DNA from: CAWAHD01 sp963781785
GTDB lineage: Bacteria; Planctomycetota; Planctomycetia; Isosphaerales; Isosphaeraceae
Length of the DNA: 64,000 bases
Assembly (NCBI GenBank): GCA_963781785.1
Contig: CAWAHD010000001.1
Span: forward strand, 1,984,001 to 2,048,000
Reading direction: 5' to 3'
Shown one piece after another: positions 17,532-27,200 of the stretch. Below the pieces are notes generated by a model that saw only the letters and a list, made by a program, of their open reading frames with translations, made no database searches and was not told where the DNA came from. Numbering within the stretch: the first letter of the stretch is position 1; each line of letters begins with the position of its first letter. Both the position numbers and the translations under genes were made by a program.

Positions 17532-17975
17532 ATGGTGATGGCACACTCAACTCCGCCGGCCCGTCACGGCGCCAAGGGCGAAACTTCGGCCAGCAAAACG
17601 GCGAAGGCAGTCGCCGGTTGCCCGGCTGGTCGGGCGATGGAGCTGGTCGCCCACAAGTGGACCATTCACATCCTGTTCGCGCTCTACGAGGCTGGCGGTC
17701 CGGCCCGCTTCCGGCAGCTCCAGCGGACCGTGGCGCCGATCACGCAGAAGGAGCTGACGAAGCGGCTTCGTGACCTGGAGAAATCAGGGCTGGTTGATCG
17801 GCGGGTTTATGCGGAGGTGCCGCCGCGAGTCGAGTACTGGCTGACGCCGCTGGGCTTGACCCTGATGCCGGCCCTGTCGGGCCTCCACGAGTGGGCGAAA
17901 CAGTACGGTGCCGCCGTCGATGAGCATTGGTGTCGGGCGGCTGCAAAAGTGGCAGGGCAGGGGCAGAGTGATTGA
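17532..17975 (+). CDS. HxlR-family transcriptional regulator
   Basis: 147 residues. After a variable 27-residue N-terminus comes the HxlR winged-helix domain: CPAGRAMELVAHKWTIHILF, GPARFRQLQRTVAPITQKEL, TKRLRDLEKSGLVDRRVY, VEYWLTPLGLTLMPAL. The conserved N-terminal Cys (GCPAGR) is the residue used for redox or electrophile sensing in several family members. ATG 17532 or 17538 can start it. It is divergent from the pirin-ycaC pair and probably controls them and itself. The effector is unknown. Confidence 0.87.
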   Translation: MVMAHSTPPARHGAKGETSASKTAKAVAGCPAGRAMELVAHKWTIHILFALYEAGGPARFRQLQRTVAPITQKELTKRLRDLEKSGLVDRRVYAEVPPRVEYWLTPLGLTLMPALSGLHEWAKQYGAAVDEHWCRAAAKVAGQGQSD

Positions 17976-18017
17976 TGTGCCGAGGACATCGATCGCCATT
18001 CCCGGAGAGTTGCCATC

Positions 18018-18098
18018 ATGCCCGCCGGCCCTCAGGTCTCCCGTGCTGATATGAAAGAGCTCAAACAGACTTTGCCCTGCCTCAAGTTCTGCCACTGA
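18018..18098 (+). pseudogene. Internally deleted LRR mini-gene (26 codons)
   Basis: After the leader CCCGGAGAGTTGCC, ATG 18018 begins MPAGPQVSR, like the starts of the LRR genes (MPSGPVSRR at 54, MPADLVSRP at 4438), and runs directly into DMKELKQTLPCLKFCH and a stop, the LRR C-terminal tail. Everything between, including anchor and repeats, is missing. This is the only gene-like content in the 310 bp between the HxlR gene and the polysaccharide-export gene. Confidence 0.6.
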
Positions 18099-18286
18099 CC
18101 CGACGCTTCTCGAACCGGCCTGAAGCCCTGCCTGTCGCATCGCCAGGTGTCTTCCGAGATCTTCCGCAGCTTCCTTGCGGCGGGTCGAGGGTTCTGGTCC
18201 ATTTCAAGCATCGAGGCGCGTTACCGGATTACTGACGATGAGGGCGTTCCTCGTCTGGGCAATCCACCATCAAAAGGGTGACAACC

Positions 18287-19564
18287 ATGATCGCTCGCCG
18301 ATTTGCCTGGTTCAAGACGGCGTCGCTCTGCGCGTTCATTCTCGTCTCCATCACCGTGCTCGTCGGGTCTCAGCCAGCGTCAAAAGAGAAGGCGCCTGTC
18401 GCCGAGACAGCGAAGTCTCCCCGTAAGCCGCCCACGCAGGCGCCACTGCGGGATGCCGCGACGCGAAAGGCGCTGGTTGACAAGATGATCGCGGACTACG
18501 ACCTGACGCCTCATCGCGCGCCCGTCATCCCCGACAATCCGCCTCCGCACGAGGGTGCCCTCATCAACTTACCGGTTGTCGTCGAGCCGCCGGACCTGGT
18601 CGTTGTCGAAGTTCTGGAGGCCCTGGAGGGCCGGCCGATTTCCGGCGAGCGGCTGGTCAAGCCGGACGGCACGATCCAGCTCGGCTTTTACGGCGAGGCC
18701 CAGGTCAGAGGGCTAACGCTGCCGCAGGTCAAGGTGGCGATCATCAAAGAATTGAGGAAGTTCCTCGACGATGAGACGTTGGGACTGACTGTCATGAAGC
18801 AGCCGGGCGCGGAAATGTTCGTGCCGGACCGGCCGGCGATTCCTCCAGTTCCCGGGAACGGCAACCCCTTCGATCTAAACCAAGCTGCCGACGCGTCCAA
18901 GAAGCAGGAACCGCCGCGCCCGATTCCGGCGCTCGAGCCGGCAAACGCGGCGACCGAAGAGTCATGGACGATCGTTCCTCCCGACGCGTCGGACAAAGTG
19001 TTTGTCGATATTTCCGGGTTCAACTCGATGAATTACTACGTACAGGGCGACGTTTTGATTACAGGCCGCAACCCCTCCACGGGAAATGAGACCGTCCTGG
19101 ACGCCTTGCAATACGCCGGCGGTCTCATGTCAACAGCAGACCCGAAGCAAATCAGCCTGATTCGCCCAGAGCGGAAGGGAAGGCCCGCCAAGGTTTACAA
19201 AGTTGATCTCGAAGCCATCCAGGAGAGGGGCGAGGTTGCCACGAATTACCAGATTTTCCCCGGCGACCGACTGTTCGTGGGGAGGAACGAAGTCGTCAAG
19301 AAGACCGCCGAGATGGATCGTCTCAACGCACCCTTGCAAACGATGACCGGGATGATGTTGCAACAAGCGTTCGCGCTCCGGGCTCTTCAGCTCGTGAGCG
19401 TCGATCACCGCGACGAGCTGTTGAAGGAATATGTCGACTTCTGGGCCAGGGAGCTCTCGCACTCCACCGGCGTGAAGTTCGACGAACAGACCATGCGAGA
19501 CGCATTCATCCGCAAGATGAAGCTGACGCCCGCACCGGTGGCGGCCGAGCCAGGGGCTCGGTAG
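18287..19564 (+). CDS. Polysaccharide export protein (Wza-like, SLBB-type)
   Basis: 425 residues. N-terminal signal-type helix (TASLCAFILVSITVLVG), then a Pro-rich linker and the polysaccharide-export domain: EPPDLVVVEVLEALEGRPIS, GERLVKPDGTIQLGFYGEAQ, VRGLTLPQVKVAIIKELRK. A second part (VFVDISGFNSMNYYVQGDVL, TVLDALQYAGGLMSTADPKQ, NYQIFPGDRLFVGRN) looks like an SLBB domain. Such proteins form the periplasmic/outer-membrane channel for capsule or exopolysaccharide. A lipobox Cys is not obvious. No other export genes are adjacent. ATG 18287 is preferred over GTG 18278. Confidence 0.8.
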   Translation: MIARRFAWFKTASLCAFILVSITVLVGSQPASKEKAPVAETAKSPRKPPTQAPLRDAATRKALVDKMIADYDLTPHRAPVIPDNPPPHEGALINLPVVVEPPDLVVVEVLEALEGRPISGERLVKPDGTIQLGFYGEAQVRGLTLPQVKVAIIKELRKFLDDETLGLTVMKQPGAEMFVPDRPAIPPVPGNGNPFDLNQAADASKKQEPPRPIPALEPANAATEESWTIVPPDASDKVFVDISGFNSMNYYVQGDVLITGRNPSTGNETVLDALQYAGGLMSTADPKQISLIRPERKGRPAKVYKVDLEAIQERGEVATNYQIFPGDRLFVGRNEVVKKTAEMDRLNAPLQTMTGMMLQQAFALRALQLVSVDHRDELLKEYVDFWARELSHSTGVKFDEQTMRDAFIRKMKLTPAPVAAEPGAR

Positions 19565-19643
19565 TGAAATGGGACCGCAGGATTGCTCGGGTCGAGCGTC
19601 TGCCGGTTCTTGAACGTGACGGACCAGTCGGCCGCCGCGTCGG

Positions 19644-19684
19644 ATCGGACGGATCGGACAGATCGGACGGATCGGACAGATCGG
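19644..19684. repeat. 9-bp tandem repeat (ATCGGACRG, 4.6 copies)
   Basis: ATCGGACGG and ATCGGACAG alternate twice and end in ATCGG, giving an 18-bp higher-order period. It lies between the polysaccharide-export gene and tldD in noncoding sequence. The copy number could vary between strains. Confidence 0.75.
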
Positions 19685-19818
19685 TCGCGGCGGCCGGGCC
19701 GCACTAACGGCTTGCGGGAGGCTCGCTCGCGTGATAGGTTGAGGCGCGCTTGATCCGCGCCAGGCGAGGCGAGCGTATCGCCCGTCTCAAGTTCATGCTT
19801 CTAAAGGAGGCGTGCGCG

Positions 19819-21407
19819 ATGGAGTCTCGACGGGCATTTCTCGGTCGCTTGCGGCGCCGGGGCTGCGGTGTGGACCGCTCTTGCCAGCGGGGATTGGTCG
19901 GCCATTTCGGCGGTGGCGGCCGAGTTCGACGTGGGCCAGCTCGGCGAGCTGGCGGCGTTCGCGCTCGAGCGGGCCAAGGCGGCCGGAGCCACGTACGCCG
20001 ACATCCGAATCAACCGCTATCGCAGCCAGAACGTCGGCTTCCGCGCGCAGGCCGACCGTGCGACCGGCAAGCCGGTCGAGGTGCCGTCGGTCTCTGACTC
20101 GGGATCGTTCGGCTTCGGGCTGCGCGTGCTGGCTGACGGCGCCTGGGGGTTCTCGGCCTCGCACGAGGTGACGCGCGAAGCGATCGCCCGCGCGGCGGGC
20201 GAGGCCGTCGCCATCGCGCGGGCCAATGCCCCCCTGCGCCTGGAGCCGATCCGGCTGGCGGCGACGCCGGCCTATCGCGACACGTACCGCACCAAGGTTG
20301 TCACCGATCCGTTCTCGGTCCCGATCGAGCAGAAGCTCGATCTGCTCCGCGCCGTCGCGACGGATGCGCAAGGTCGCGGGAGTTTTCTCCGCGACAGGCT
20401 CGATCCATGCTCGCCTCGAAGACCGGTTCTTTGTCTCGTCCGAGGGGAGCTCGATCGAGCAGCACGTCTATCAGATCTCACCGGAGTTCACGGCCACCGC
20501 CGTCGAAGCCGGGCGCAAGGTCAAGTCGCGCACGTATCTGCCGCACGCGGTCTGCGCCGGCTACGAGGCGGTCGAGCGGGCCGGAATGCTCGATCAGGCG
20601 CGCCGGGTCGGCGAGGAGGCCGTCGAGCATTTGAAGGCGCCATCGGTTTCGCCCGGCGTCATGGACCTGGTGCTCTTACCCAGCCACCTGGGGCTCACGA
20701 TCCACGAGTCGATCGGCCACTCGACCGAGCTCGATCGGGCGCTCGGCTACGAGGCCAACTACGCCGGCACGTCGTTCCTGACGCCCGACAAGCTGGGCAA
20801 GTTCCGCGTCGGCTCCGAGATCGTCAATTTCAACGGCGACCGCATTCGCAGCGAAAGCCTCTCGACCTGCGGATACGACGACGACGGCGTCAAGACCCGC
20901 GAGTTCCCGATCATCAAGGCGGGGATCTTCGTCGGCTACCAGACGATCCGCGACCAGGCTCACCTGATCGGCCAGACCGAGTCGATGGGCTGCTGCTATG
21001 CCGACTCGTACGCCTCGGTACCGTTCCAGCGCATGCCCAATGTCTGGCTTGCACCTTCCGACGCGCCGGTGACGCTGCACGACCTCGTGGCCGGAGTCGA
21101 TAACGGCGTCCTGATCGACGGCCGAGGGTCTTATTCGATCGACCAGCAGCGCTACAACTTCCAGTTCGGCGGCGATGCGTTCTGGGAGATCAAGGGAGGG
21201 AAGGTGCGCGGCATGATCGCGGATGTGGCGTATCAGAGCCGGACGCCCGACTTCTGGTCTTCCTGTGACCGCATCGGCGGCCAGGCTCTGTGGGAGAACG
21301 TCGGTCTCGACGCCGACGGCAAGGGCCAGCCCGGACAGATCAACGCCATGAGCCACGGGTGCGCTCCCGCGCGGTTCCGGCGTGTCAACGTATTGAGGAC
21401 CTCCTGA
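19819..21407 (+). CDS. tldD: TldD-family metallopeptidase with Tat-like N-terminus, frameshifted
   Basis: TldD acts with TldE/PmbA as a zinc peptidase heterodimer that degrades unfolded peptides or matures peptide products. The zinc motif HExxxH is present (TIHESIGHSTELDR). ATG 19819 follows a strong AAAGGAGG with 8-bp spacing and begins MESRRAFLGR, a twin-arginine motif, followed after correction by a hydrophobic Ala-rich stretch, so export by Tat is suggested. Two single-base insertions break the frame, near 19855 and near 20370. After correction it is about 528 residues. The stop is at 21407, one base from the ATG of the partner gene at 21409. Confidence 0.82.
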
Positions 21408-21408
21408 A

Positions 21409-22760
21409 ATGAGCTGGACCAGCGACCAGGCAAAATCGCTCGCAGACAGGATCCTCGGTTTCTCCAGGGCCCCCGAATGCGAGGTGTCCCTCCGGCTGGC
21501 GCACACCGGGAATACCCGGTTCGCCGCCAACGAGATCACCACGGCCGGCATGGTCCGCAACGTGTCGGTCACGATCACGAGCCGCGAGGGCGGCAAGAGC
21601 GGGTCGACCACGACCGACGAGCTTGACGACTCGTTGCTCCGAGAGGCCGTGGCCAGAAGCGAGGCGCTCATGGCGGCCGCACGGCCCGACCCCGAGCAGG
21701 TCGAGAGCTTGGGCCCGCAGGACTATGCCACGATTCCCGCGTTCGATGATCCCACTGCCTCGGCCGGTCCCATCGAGCGGCGCGACGGCGTCAAGGCGGC
21801 GCTCGACCGGGCCCGCGGACAGGGCCTGAACGCCTCCGGCTTTTTCGAGACCGGCGCCCGCTGGATGGCAATTGCGAACAAGAAGGGCAACTTCGGCTTC
21901 CACCGCGCGACGCTCGCCGAGTATTCGACCACGATGCGCACGGCAGACGGCACGGGCTCGGGCTACGCGCGACGAAACTCGACCAGGCTTTCGGATCTCG
22001 ATCCGTCCGCGCTCGCCGAGCGTGCGGCCAAGAAGGCCCAGTCGTCGGCAAAGCCGCACGAGCTGGCGCCGGGTGCCTACACCGTCATCCTCGAGCCGGA
22101 GGCGGTCGCCGACCTCTTGATCTATCTGCTCTTCTCGCTCAATGCTCGCACCGCCGACGAGGGCCGCAGCTTCCTGTCGAAGCCCGGCGGCGGCACGCGG
22201 CTCGGTGAAAAGCTGTTCGCCGACAGCGTGACGCTTCGCTCTGACCCGTTCAACCCGCGCCACCCCGGAACACCCTGGGCCGATGGCGGCGGCCGGGGTG
22301 GCCGCGGCTCGGGCGGTCTGCCGGCCAGGAAGACCACCTGGATCGACGACGGGGTTGTGAAGACGCTCTCCGTCGACCGCTACTGGGCCAGGAAGACCAA
22401 GGTCGAGCCGGTCCCGCTCTCCGGCGGCCTGGTCCTGGAGGGCTCGAACAAGCCGCTCGAAACCCTGATCGCCGAGACCCCGCGCGCCTTCTGGTCACGC
22501 GGTTCTGGTACATTCGCTCGGTCAACCCGCAGAACGCCATGGTCACCGGCCTCACCCGCGACGGCGTCTGGCTCATCGAGGACGGGAAAGTCGTTCACCC
22601 GGTCAACAACTTCCGGTTCAACGACAGCCCGGTCAACCTGCTCAAGAACCTGGAAGCAACCAGCATTGCCAGCCCGGCCGGCAGCGAATTCTTCTCGCTC
22701 ACCGTTCCGGCAATCCGCGCTCACGACTTCCACTTCACCTCCAAGAGCGACGCGGTTTGA
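21409..22760 (+). CDS. tldE: TldE/PmbA-family peptidase partner, frameshifted near the end
   Basis: About 450 residues after correction. The pattern TRFAANEITTAGMVRNVSVT near the N-terminus, then EPEAVADLLIYLLFSLNART, GEKLFADSVTLRSDPFNPRH and the C-terminal GLTRDGVWLIEDGKVVHPVN and NFRFNDSPVNLL are typical of TldE/PmbA. As usual for TldE the HExxxH motif is absent. One base is missing near 22485; restoring it joins ETPR to LLVTRFWYIRSVNPQ. It starts directly after tldD, so the two form an operon. Unlike tldD it has no recognisable signal sequence. Confidence 0.82.
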
Positions 22761-22875
22761 GCGACAGGCAGCAACGTGGTCAGTGGGTTCGTGAGACGGG
22801 ACACTTCGACGAGTTGTCAAGAGGCCGCGATTCCCGGCGATCTCCGTGATGGCCCGACCGCGTCTGCCAGAGCGT

Positions 22876-23478
22876 TCAGTCTCTTCGGCGCCCTAACGCG
22901 ATCACGGCGGCCAGCGTCGCGCTTTTCTGATCCTTGCCCCACGGCGCGCCGACAGATTTCTTGAGCGTCTCGATCCGCTTCGTCAAGTCCCCGATCGGAG
23001 TCGCGAGTGCCGTTTCGGCGCGCTCCGCCAGTCGCTTTTCCGGAATGGTCACGACATTCAATCCGCACGCCAGCGCGGCTCGGACCAGAGCGTCCGGAAA
23101 GAGCACACCCTCGGCTTTGTGCATGCGAAAGTGTACGGCGAGGATCTCGTCGACGCTCCATGCCGGCATCGGCTCGGGCACGAGCACCGCACACGCGGCC
23201 ACCAGATGCCGCGACAGACGCGATCGGTTGATGGCCGCCCACATCTCGTTGAGGGCCGCCCGCCGCGCTGCCGCGACGCCACGGCTGACCAGTTCGCGCG
23301 CACCGATCGAATCCAGTCTCTCTGCCGCGTGGTAAGGCTGCTTGGAAGACGCAGCGTCGGCCAGGTCGACGAGCTCGATCCGGCGCCTGTCGATCAACTG
23401 AATCTCGCCATTGCAGATGCCGACGACAACGAGGCTCGACCAGCCGGAATGAGCCTTGAGTCCGAACGCGACTCTCAC
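22876..23478 (-). CDS. Hypothetical protein, possible RNase H-like fold
   Basis: 200 residues if started at GTG 23478, which has GGAGGA 7-8 bp upstream; a GTG at 23493 would add five residues. The first 35 residues alternate strands (VRVAFGLKAHSGWSSLVVVG, EIQLIDRRRIELVD), reminiscent of RNase H-like proteins, but catalytic acids are not clear. The rest is mainly helical with a conserved-looking stretch (EILAVHFRMHKAEGVLFPDA, NVVTIPEKRLAERAET). I do not recognise the family. It is convergent with tldE. Confidence 0.6.
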   Translation of the reverse strand: MRVAFGLKAHSGWSSLVVVGICNGEIQLIDRRRIELVDLADAASSKQPYHAAERLDSIGARELVSRGVAAARRAALNEMWAAINRSRLSRHLVAACAVLVPEPMPAWSVDEILAVHFRMHKAEGVLFPDALVRAALACGLNVVTIPEKRLAERAETALATPIGDLTKRIETLKKSVGAPWGKDQKSATLAAVIALGRRRD

Positions 23479-23493
23479 TCGACTATCCTCCAC

Positions 23494-24277
23494 GCGTCGT
23501 CGCTGCCGTAGGAGGTGAACAGCTTGATGATTGGCAGTCGAACTGATGAGCGCGGTAGCAAGGCGGCACGGGCATGTTGCGTTTTCACAACACTCGTCGC
23601 GGTCTTTTTCGTGCAGCGGTCGTACTGTCGCGGAAGGCTCCAGGATGATGTTCTAAACTAGCTTCTGTGTCAACGATTGGCCTCCGCAGACACGGACTTG
23701 AGAACGCAGGGGTGGTTGCTTGATTCCATGGGACCACGGTGTCATAATGGTGTCCCGGGTCAAGGTTGAGTTTGTATTGCTTTGCTGCTTTGTGTTCGTG
23801 TTTGGCTACGGTGACCGCGTTCGGTGTACCGCGCAGACGTTTGAGTTGTCGGCTTTGAGATTGTATTTCGCGATGAGTCGGGCCTCGACCTTGGGGCGAA
23901 TGGATCAAGGGACGTCGGCGGGCTACTGGGTCTCTTGTCCCTGGCGGCGCCTGTCCGCCGAGTTTGCCTGGGGCGGACCACTCTTCCCTGGAATGCAAGG
24001 TGCTGGACCCGCGGCGACGGAAGGGCCGCTCTCGAACTCTGCGACCGAGGTATTGGCCGTGTGAGCCGTTGCGCCGGTTTTTGCCACCTGGTCTCGCGCT
24101 CAGCAGAACTCCTGCGAGAACAGCGCCAGAAAGCCTGCTCCAGGAGAGGTCTCGATCGATCTGCTTCCGGGCTTCGGACTGTGCCGCGCACTGCTGATGC
24201 CGCGCGCGGTTTCGCCGTGGCATCGGCTCGACATTGCGATGCGAGAGTCTGATCGAAGATCGTACATTTAAGAATGT
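23494..24277. other. Long intergenic region before the giant gene
   Basis: 784 bp with no gene I can support. An open frame at 23720-24064 has poor protein-like composition and no recognisable start signal. The region probably carries the promoter and leader of the giant gene and of the divergent gene at 23478, but no clear promoter boxes, terminators or repeats stand out. Confidence 0.4.
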
Positions 24278-27200
24278 GTGACCGAGATGTCACGACCAAA
24301 ATCGCCGCGGAATTCGCCGGCGGGGGCCAAGTCGGCACCGCCTCGCACCAGTCATCGCAAGCGTGCACACTGGCACCGATTGGCGATGGAATTCCTGGAG
24401 AACCGCCTGCTCCTGGCACAGGATCTGTGGACCGGCGGCGGCGATGGCAAGACCTGGCAAGACGGCAGCAACTGGAGTCTGAACGCGGCCCCTGGCAGTT
24501 CGGATAGCGCGGTCATCAATGTCGCGAACAGTTTAACCATCCTCTACAACGGCAGTTCGTCGATCGAGAACGTTACCGATAATGCCAATGCGGCGCTCGA
24601 CATCACGGGCGGCTCGCTGACCGTGACGTCGGGGGCTTCGCAGTTGAGCGGCTCGCTCACGGTGGCCCCCGGGGCCACACTTGCGGCCAGCGGGATGGAC
24701 GTCTCGTTCGCGGCAAGCGGATCGACGACGGTCAATGGTGCCAATTTGTACGCCCAGTCGGGCGCCTCGCTGACACTGTCGGGGGCGACCAGCTACAACG
24801 GCGGTAATGGCAGCACGCTTGAGGCCGGCGGCTCGGGCAGCGTGCTCGATCTGTCGAAGATCACGACTCTGACCGGCGCTTCGGGCTACTCGACGCTCGG
24901 TATCAGCGCTCAGTCCGGCGGCGACGTGAACCTGAGCAACATCACCAGCCAGCCGAGCGGGCGGATTTACGCCTACTCCGACGGCACGACCAGCGTGATC
25001 GATTTTTCGAAGCTTCTGGAGCTTTCTTCCGACGCCGAGAGCGACTCGGGATTCGAGGCCCAGGGGGGCGGGTCAATCCTGGCTGGGGCATTGACCACGC
25101 TCGCTCGCGGCGATATTCAGCTCGACGACAACATGTCGTCGATCACGACGTCGGCGATCACGAGCATCACGTCGTCGAATCTGACTGTGTACGGCGGGGG
25201 CGACCTGGCGTTTCCGAAACTGAGTCAGTTCGCTGAATCGAGCGGTGTGACGCTCTTGTCTAGCGGGACCGGCAGCGATCTCGACCTCACCAGTGTGACC
25301 ACGCTGACCGGCGGATCGGGGTACGCGACGGTGGCGGTCGACGCCGAGTCCGGTGGAAAGGTCGACCTGAGCAACGTGACCAGCCAGCCAAGCGGGCGGA
25401 TCTACGCTTACTCCGACGGCACAAGCAGCGTGATCGACTTCTCGAAGCTTCCGGAGGTGTATTCCGACGCCGAGAGCGATTCGGGTTTCGAGGCGAAGGA
25501 GGGCGGGTCAATCCTGGCTGGGGCATTGACCACGCTCGATCGCGGCGATATTCAGCTCGACGACAACATGTCGTCGATCACGACGTCGCAGATCACAAAC
25601 ATCACGTCGTCGAATCTGACTGTGTACGGCGGGGGCGACCTGGCGTTTCCGAAACTGAGTCAGTTCGCTGAATCGAGCGGTGTGACGCTCTTGTCCAGCG
25701 GGACCGGCAGCGCTCTCGACCTCACCAGCCTGACGTCGCTGACCGGCGGATCGGGGTACGCGACGGTGGCGATCGACGCCGAGTCCGGGGGAAAGGTCGA
25801 CCTGAGCAACGTGACCAGCCAGCCCAGCGGGCGGATCTACGCTTACGCCGACGGCACGAGCAGCGTGATCGACTTTTCGAAGCTGCCGGAGCTTTATTCC
25901 GACGCCGAAAGCGACTCGGGATTCGAGGCGAAGGGGGGCGGGTCGATCCTGGCTGGGGCATTGACCACGCTCGATCGCGGCGATATTCAGCTCGACGACA
26001 ACATGTCGTCGATCACGACGTCGCAGATCACGAGCATCACGTCGTCGAATCTGACTGTGTACGGGGGGGGCGACCTGGCGTTTCCGAAACTGAGTCAGTT
26101 CGCTGAGTCGAGCGGTGTGACGCTCTTGTCCAGCGGGACCGGCAGCGATCTCGACCTCACCAGCCTGACCACGCTAACCGGCGGATCGGGGTACGCGACG
26201 GTGGCGATCGACGCCGAGTCCGGTGGCGAGGTGAACCTGAGCAACGTCACCAGCCAGCCCACCGGGCGGATCTACGCCTACTCCGACGGCACGAGCAGCG
26301 TGATCGACTTTTCGAAGCTGCTGGAGCTTTATTCCGACGCCGAGAGCGATTCGGGTTTCGAGGCGAAGGAGGGCGGGTCAATCCTGGCTGGGGCATTGAC
26401 CACGCTCGATCGCGGCGATATTCAGCTTGACGACAACATGTCGTCGATCACGACGTCGGCGATCACGAGCATCACGTCGTCGAATCTGACTGTGTACGGC
26501 GGGGACGACCTGGCGTTTCCGAAACTGAGTCAGTTCGCTGAATCGAGCGGTGTGACGCTCTTGTCCAGCGGGACCGGCAGCGATCTCGACCTCACCAGCC
26601 TGACGTCGCTGACCGGCGGATCGGGGTACGCGACGGTGGCGATCGACGCCGAGTCCGGTGGCGAGGTCGATCTGAGCAACGTGACCAGCCAGCCCAGCGG
26701 GCGGATCTACGCCTACTCCGACGGCACGAGCAGCGTGATCGACTTCTCGAAGCTTCCGGAGTTGTACTCAGACGCCGAAAGCGACTCGGGATTCGAGGCC
26801 AAGGGGGGTGGTTCGATCCTGGCGGGCGCGCTCACGACCCTCGATCGCGGCGATATTCAGCTCGACGACAACATGTCGTCGATCACGACGTCGCAGATTA
26901 CGAGCATCACGTCGTCGAACCTGTACGTCTACGGTGGCGGCGACTTGGCGTTTCCGGCGCTGTCTCAATTCAGCAACCCGGGCGGAGCGACGGCGGAGGC
27001 CAGCGGGTCGGGCAGCGTCCTCGACCTGAGCACCCTGACCATGTTCACCGGAGGAACGGGTTACTCGACGCTTTTCTTCGATGCCGCGTCGGGTGGAACG
27101 GTCAATCTCAGAAAGCTTTCCAGTGACGCGAGCGGCTGCACGAGTTTCACCGCAAGCGGCACGGGCAGCGTGGTCAACCTCTCGAGTCTGACCACTCTGG

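Noticed and set aside
23720..24064. Open frame of 114 codons before the giant gene
   Set aside because: Composition is irregular, there is no ribosome binding site and no recognisable motif; treated as noncoding leader.
24862..27036. Possible CRISPR array because of regular repeats
   Set aside because: The repeats are 435 bp long, in frame and coding; no short repeat-spacer structure.
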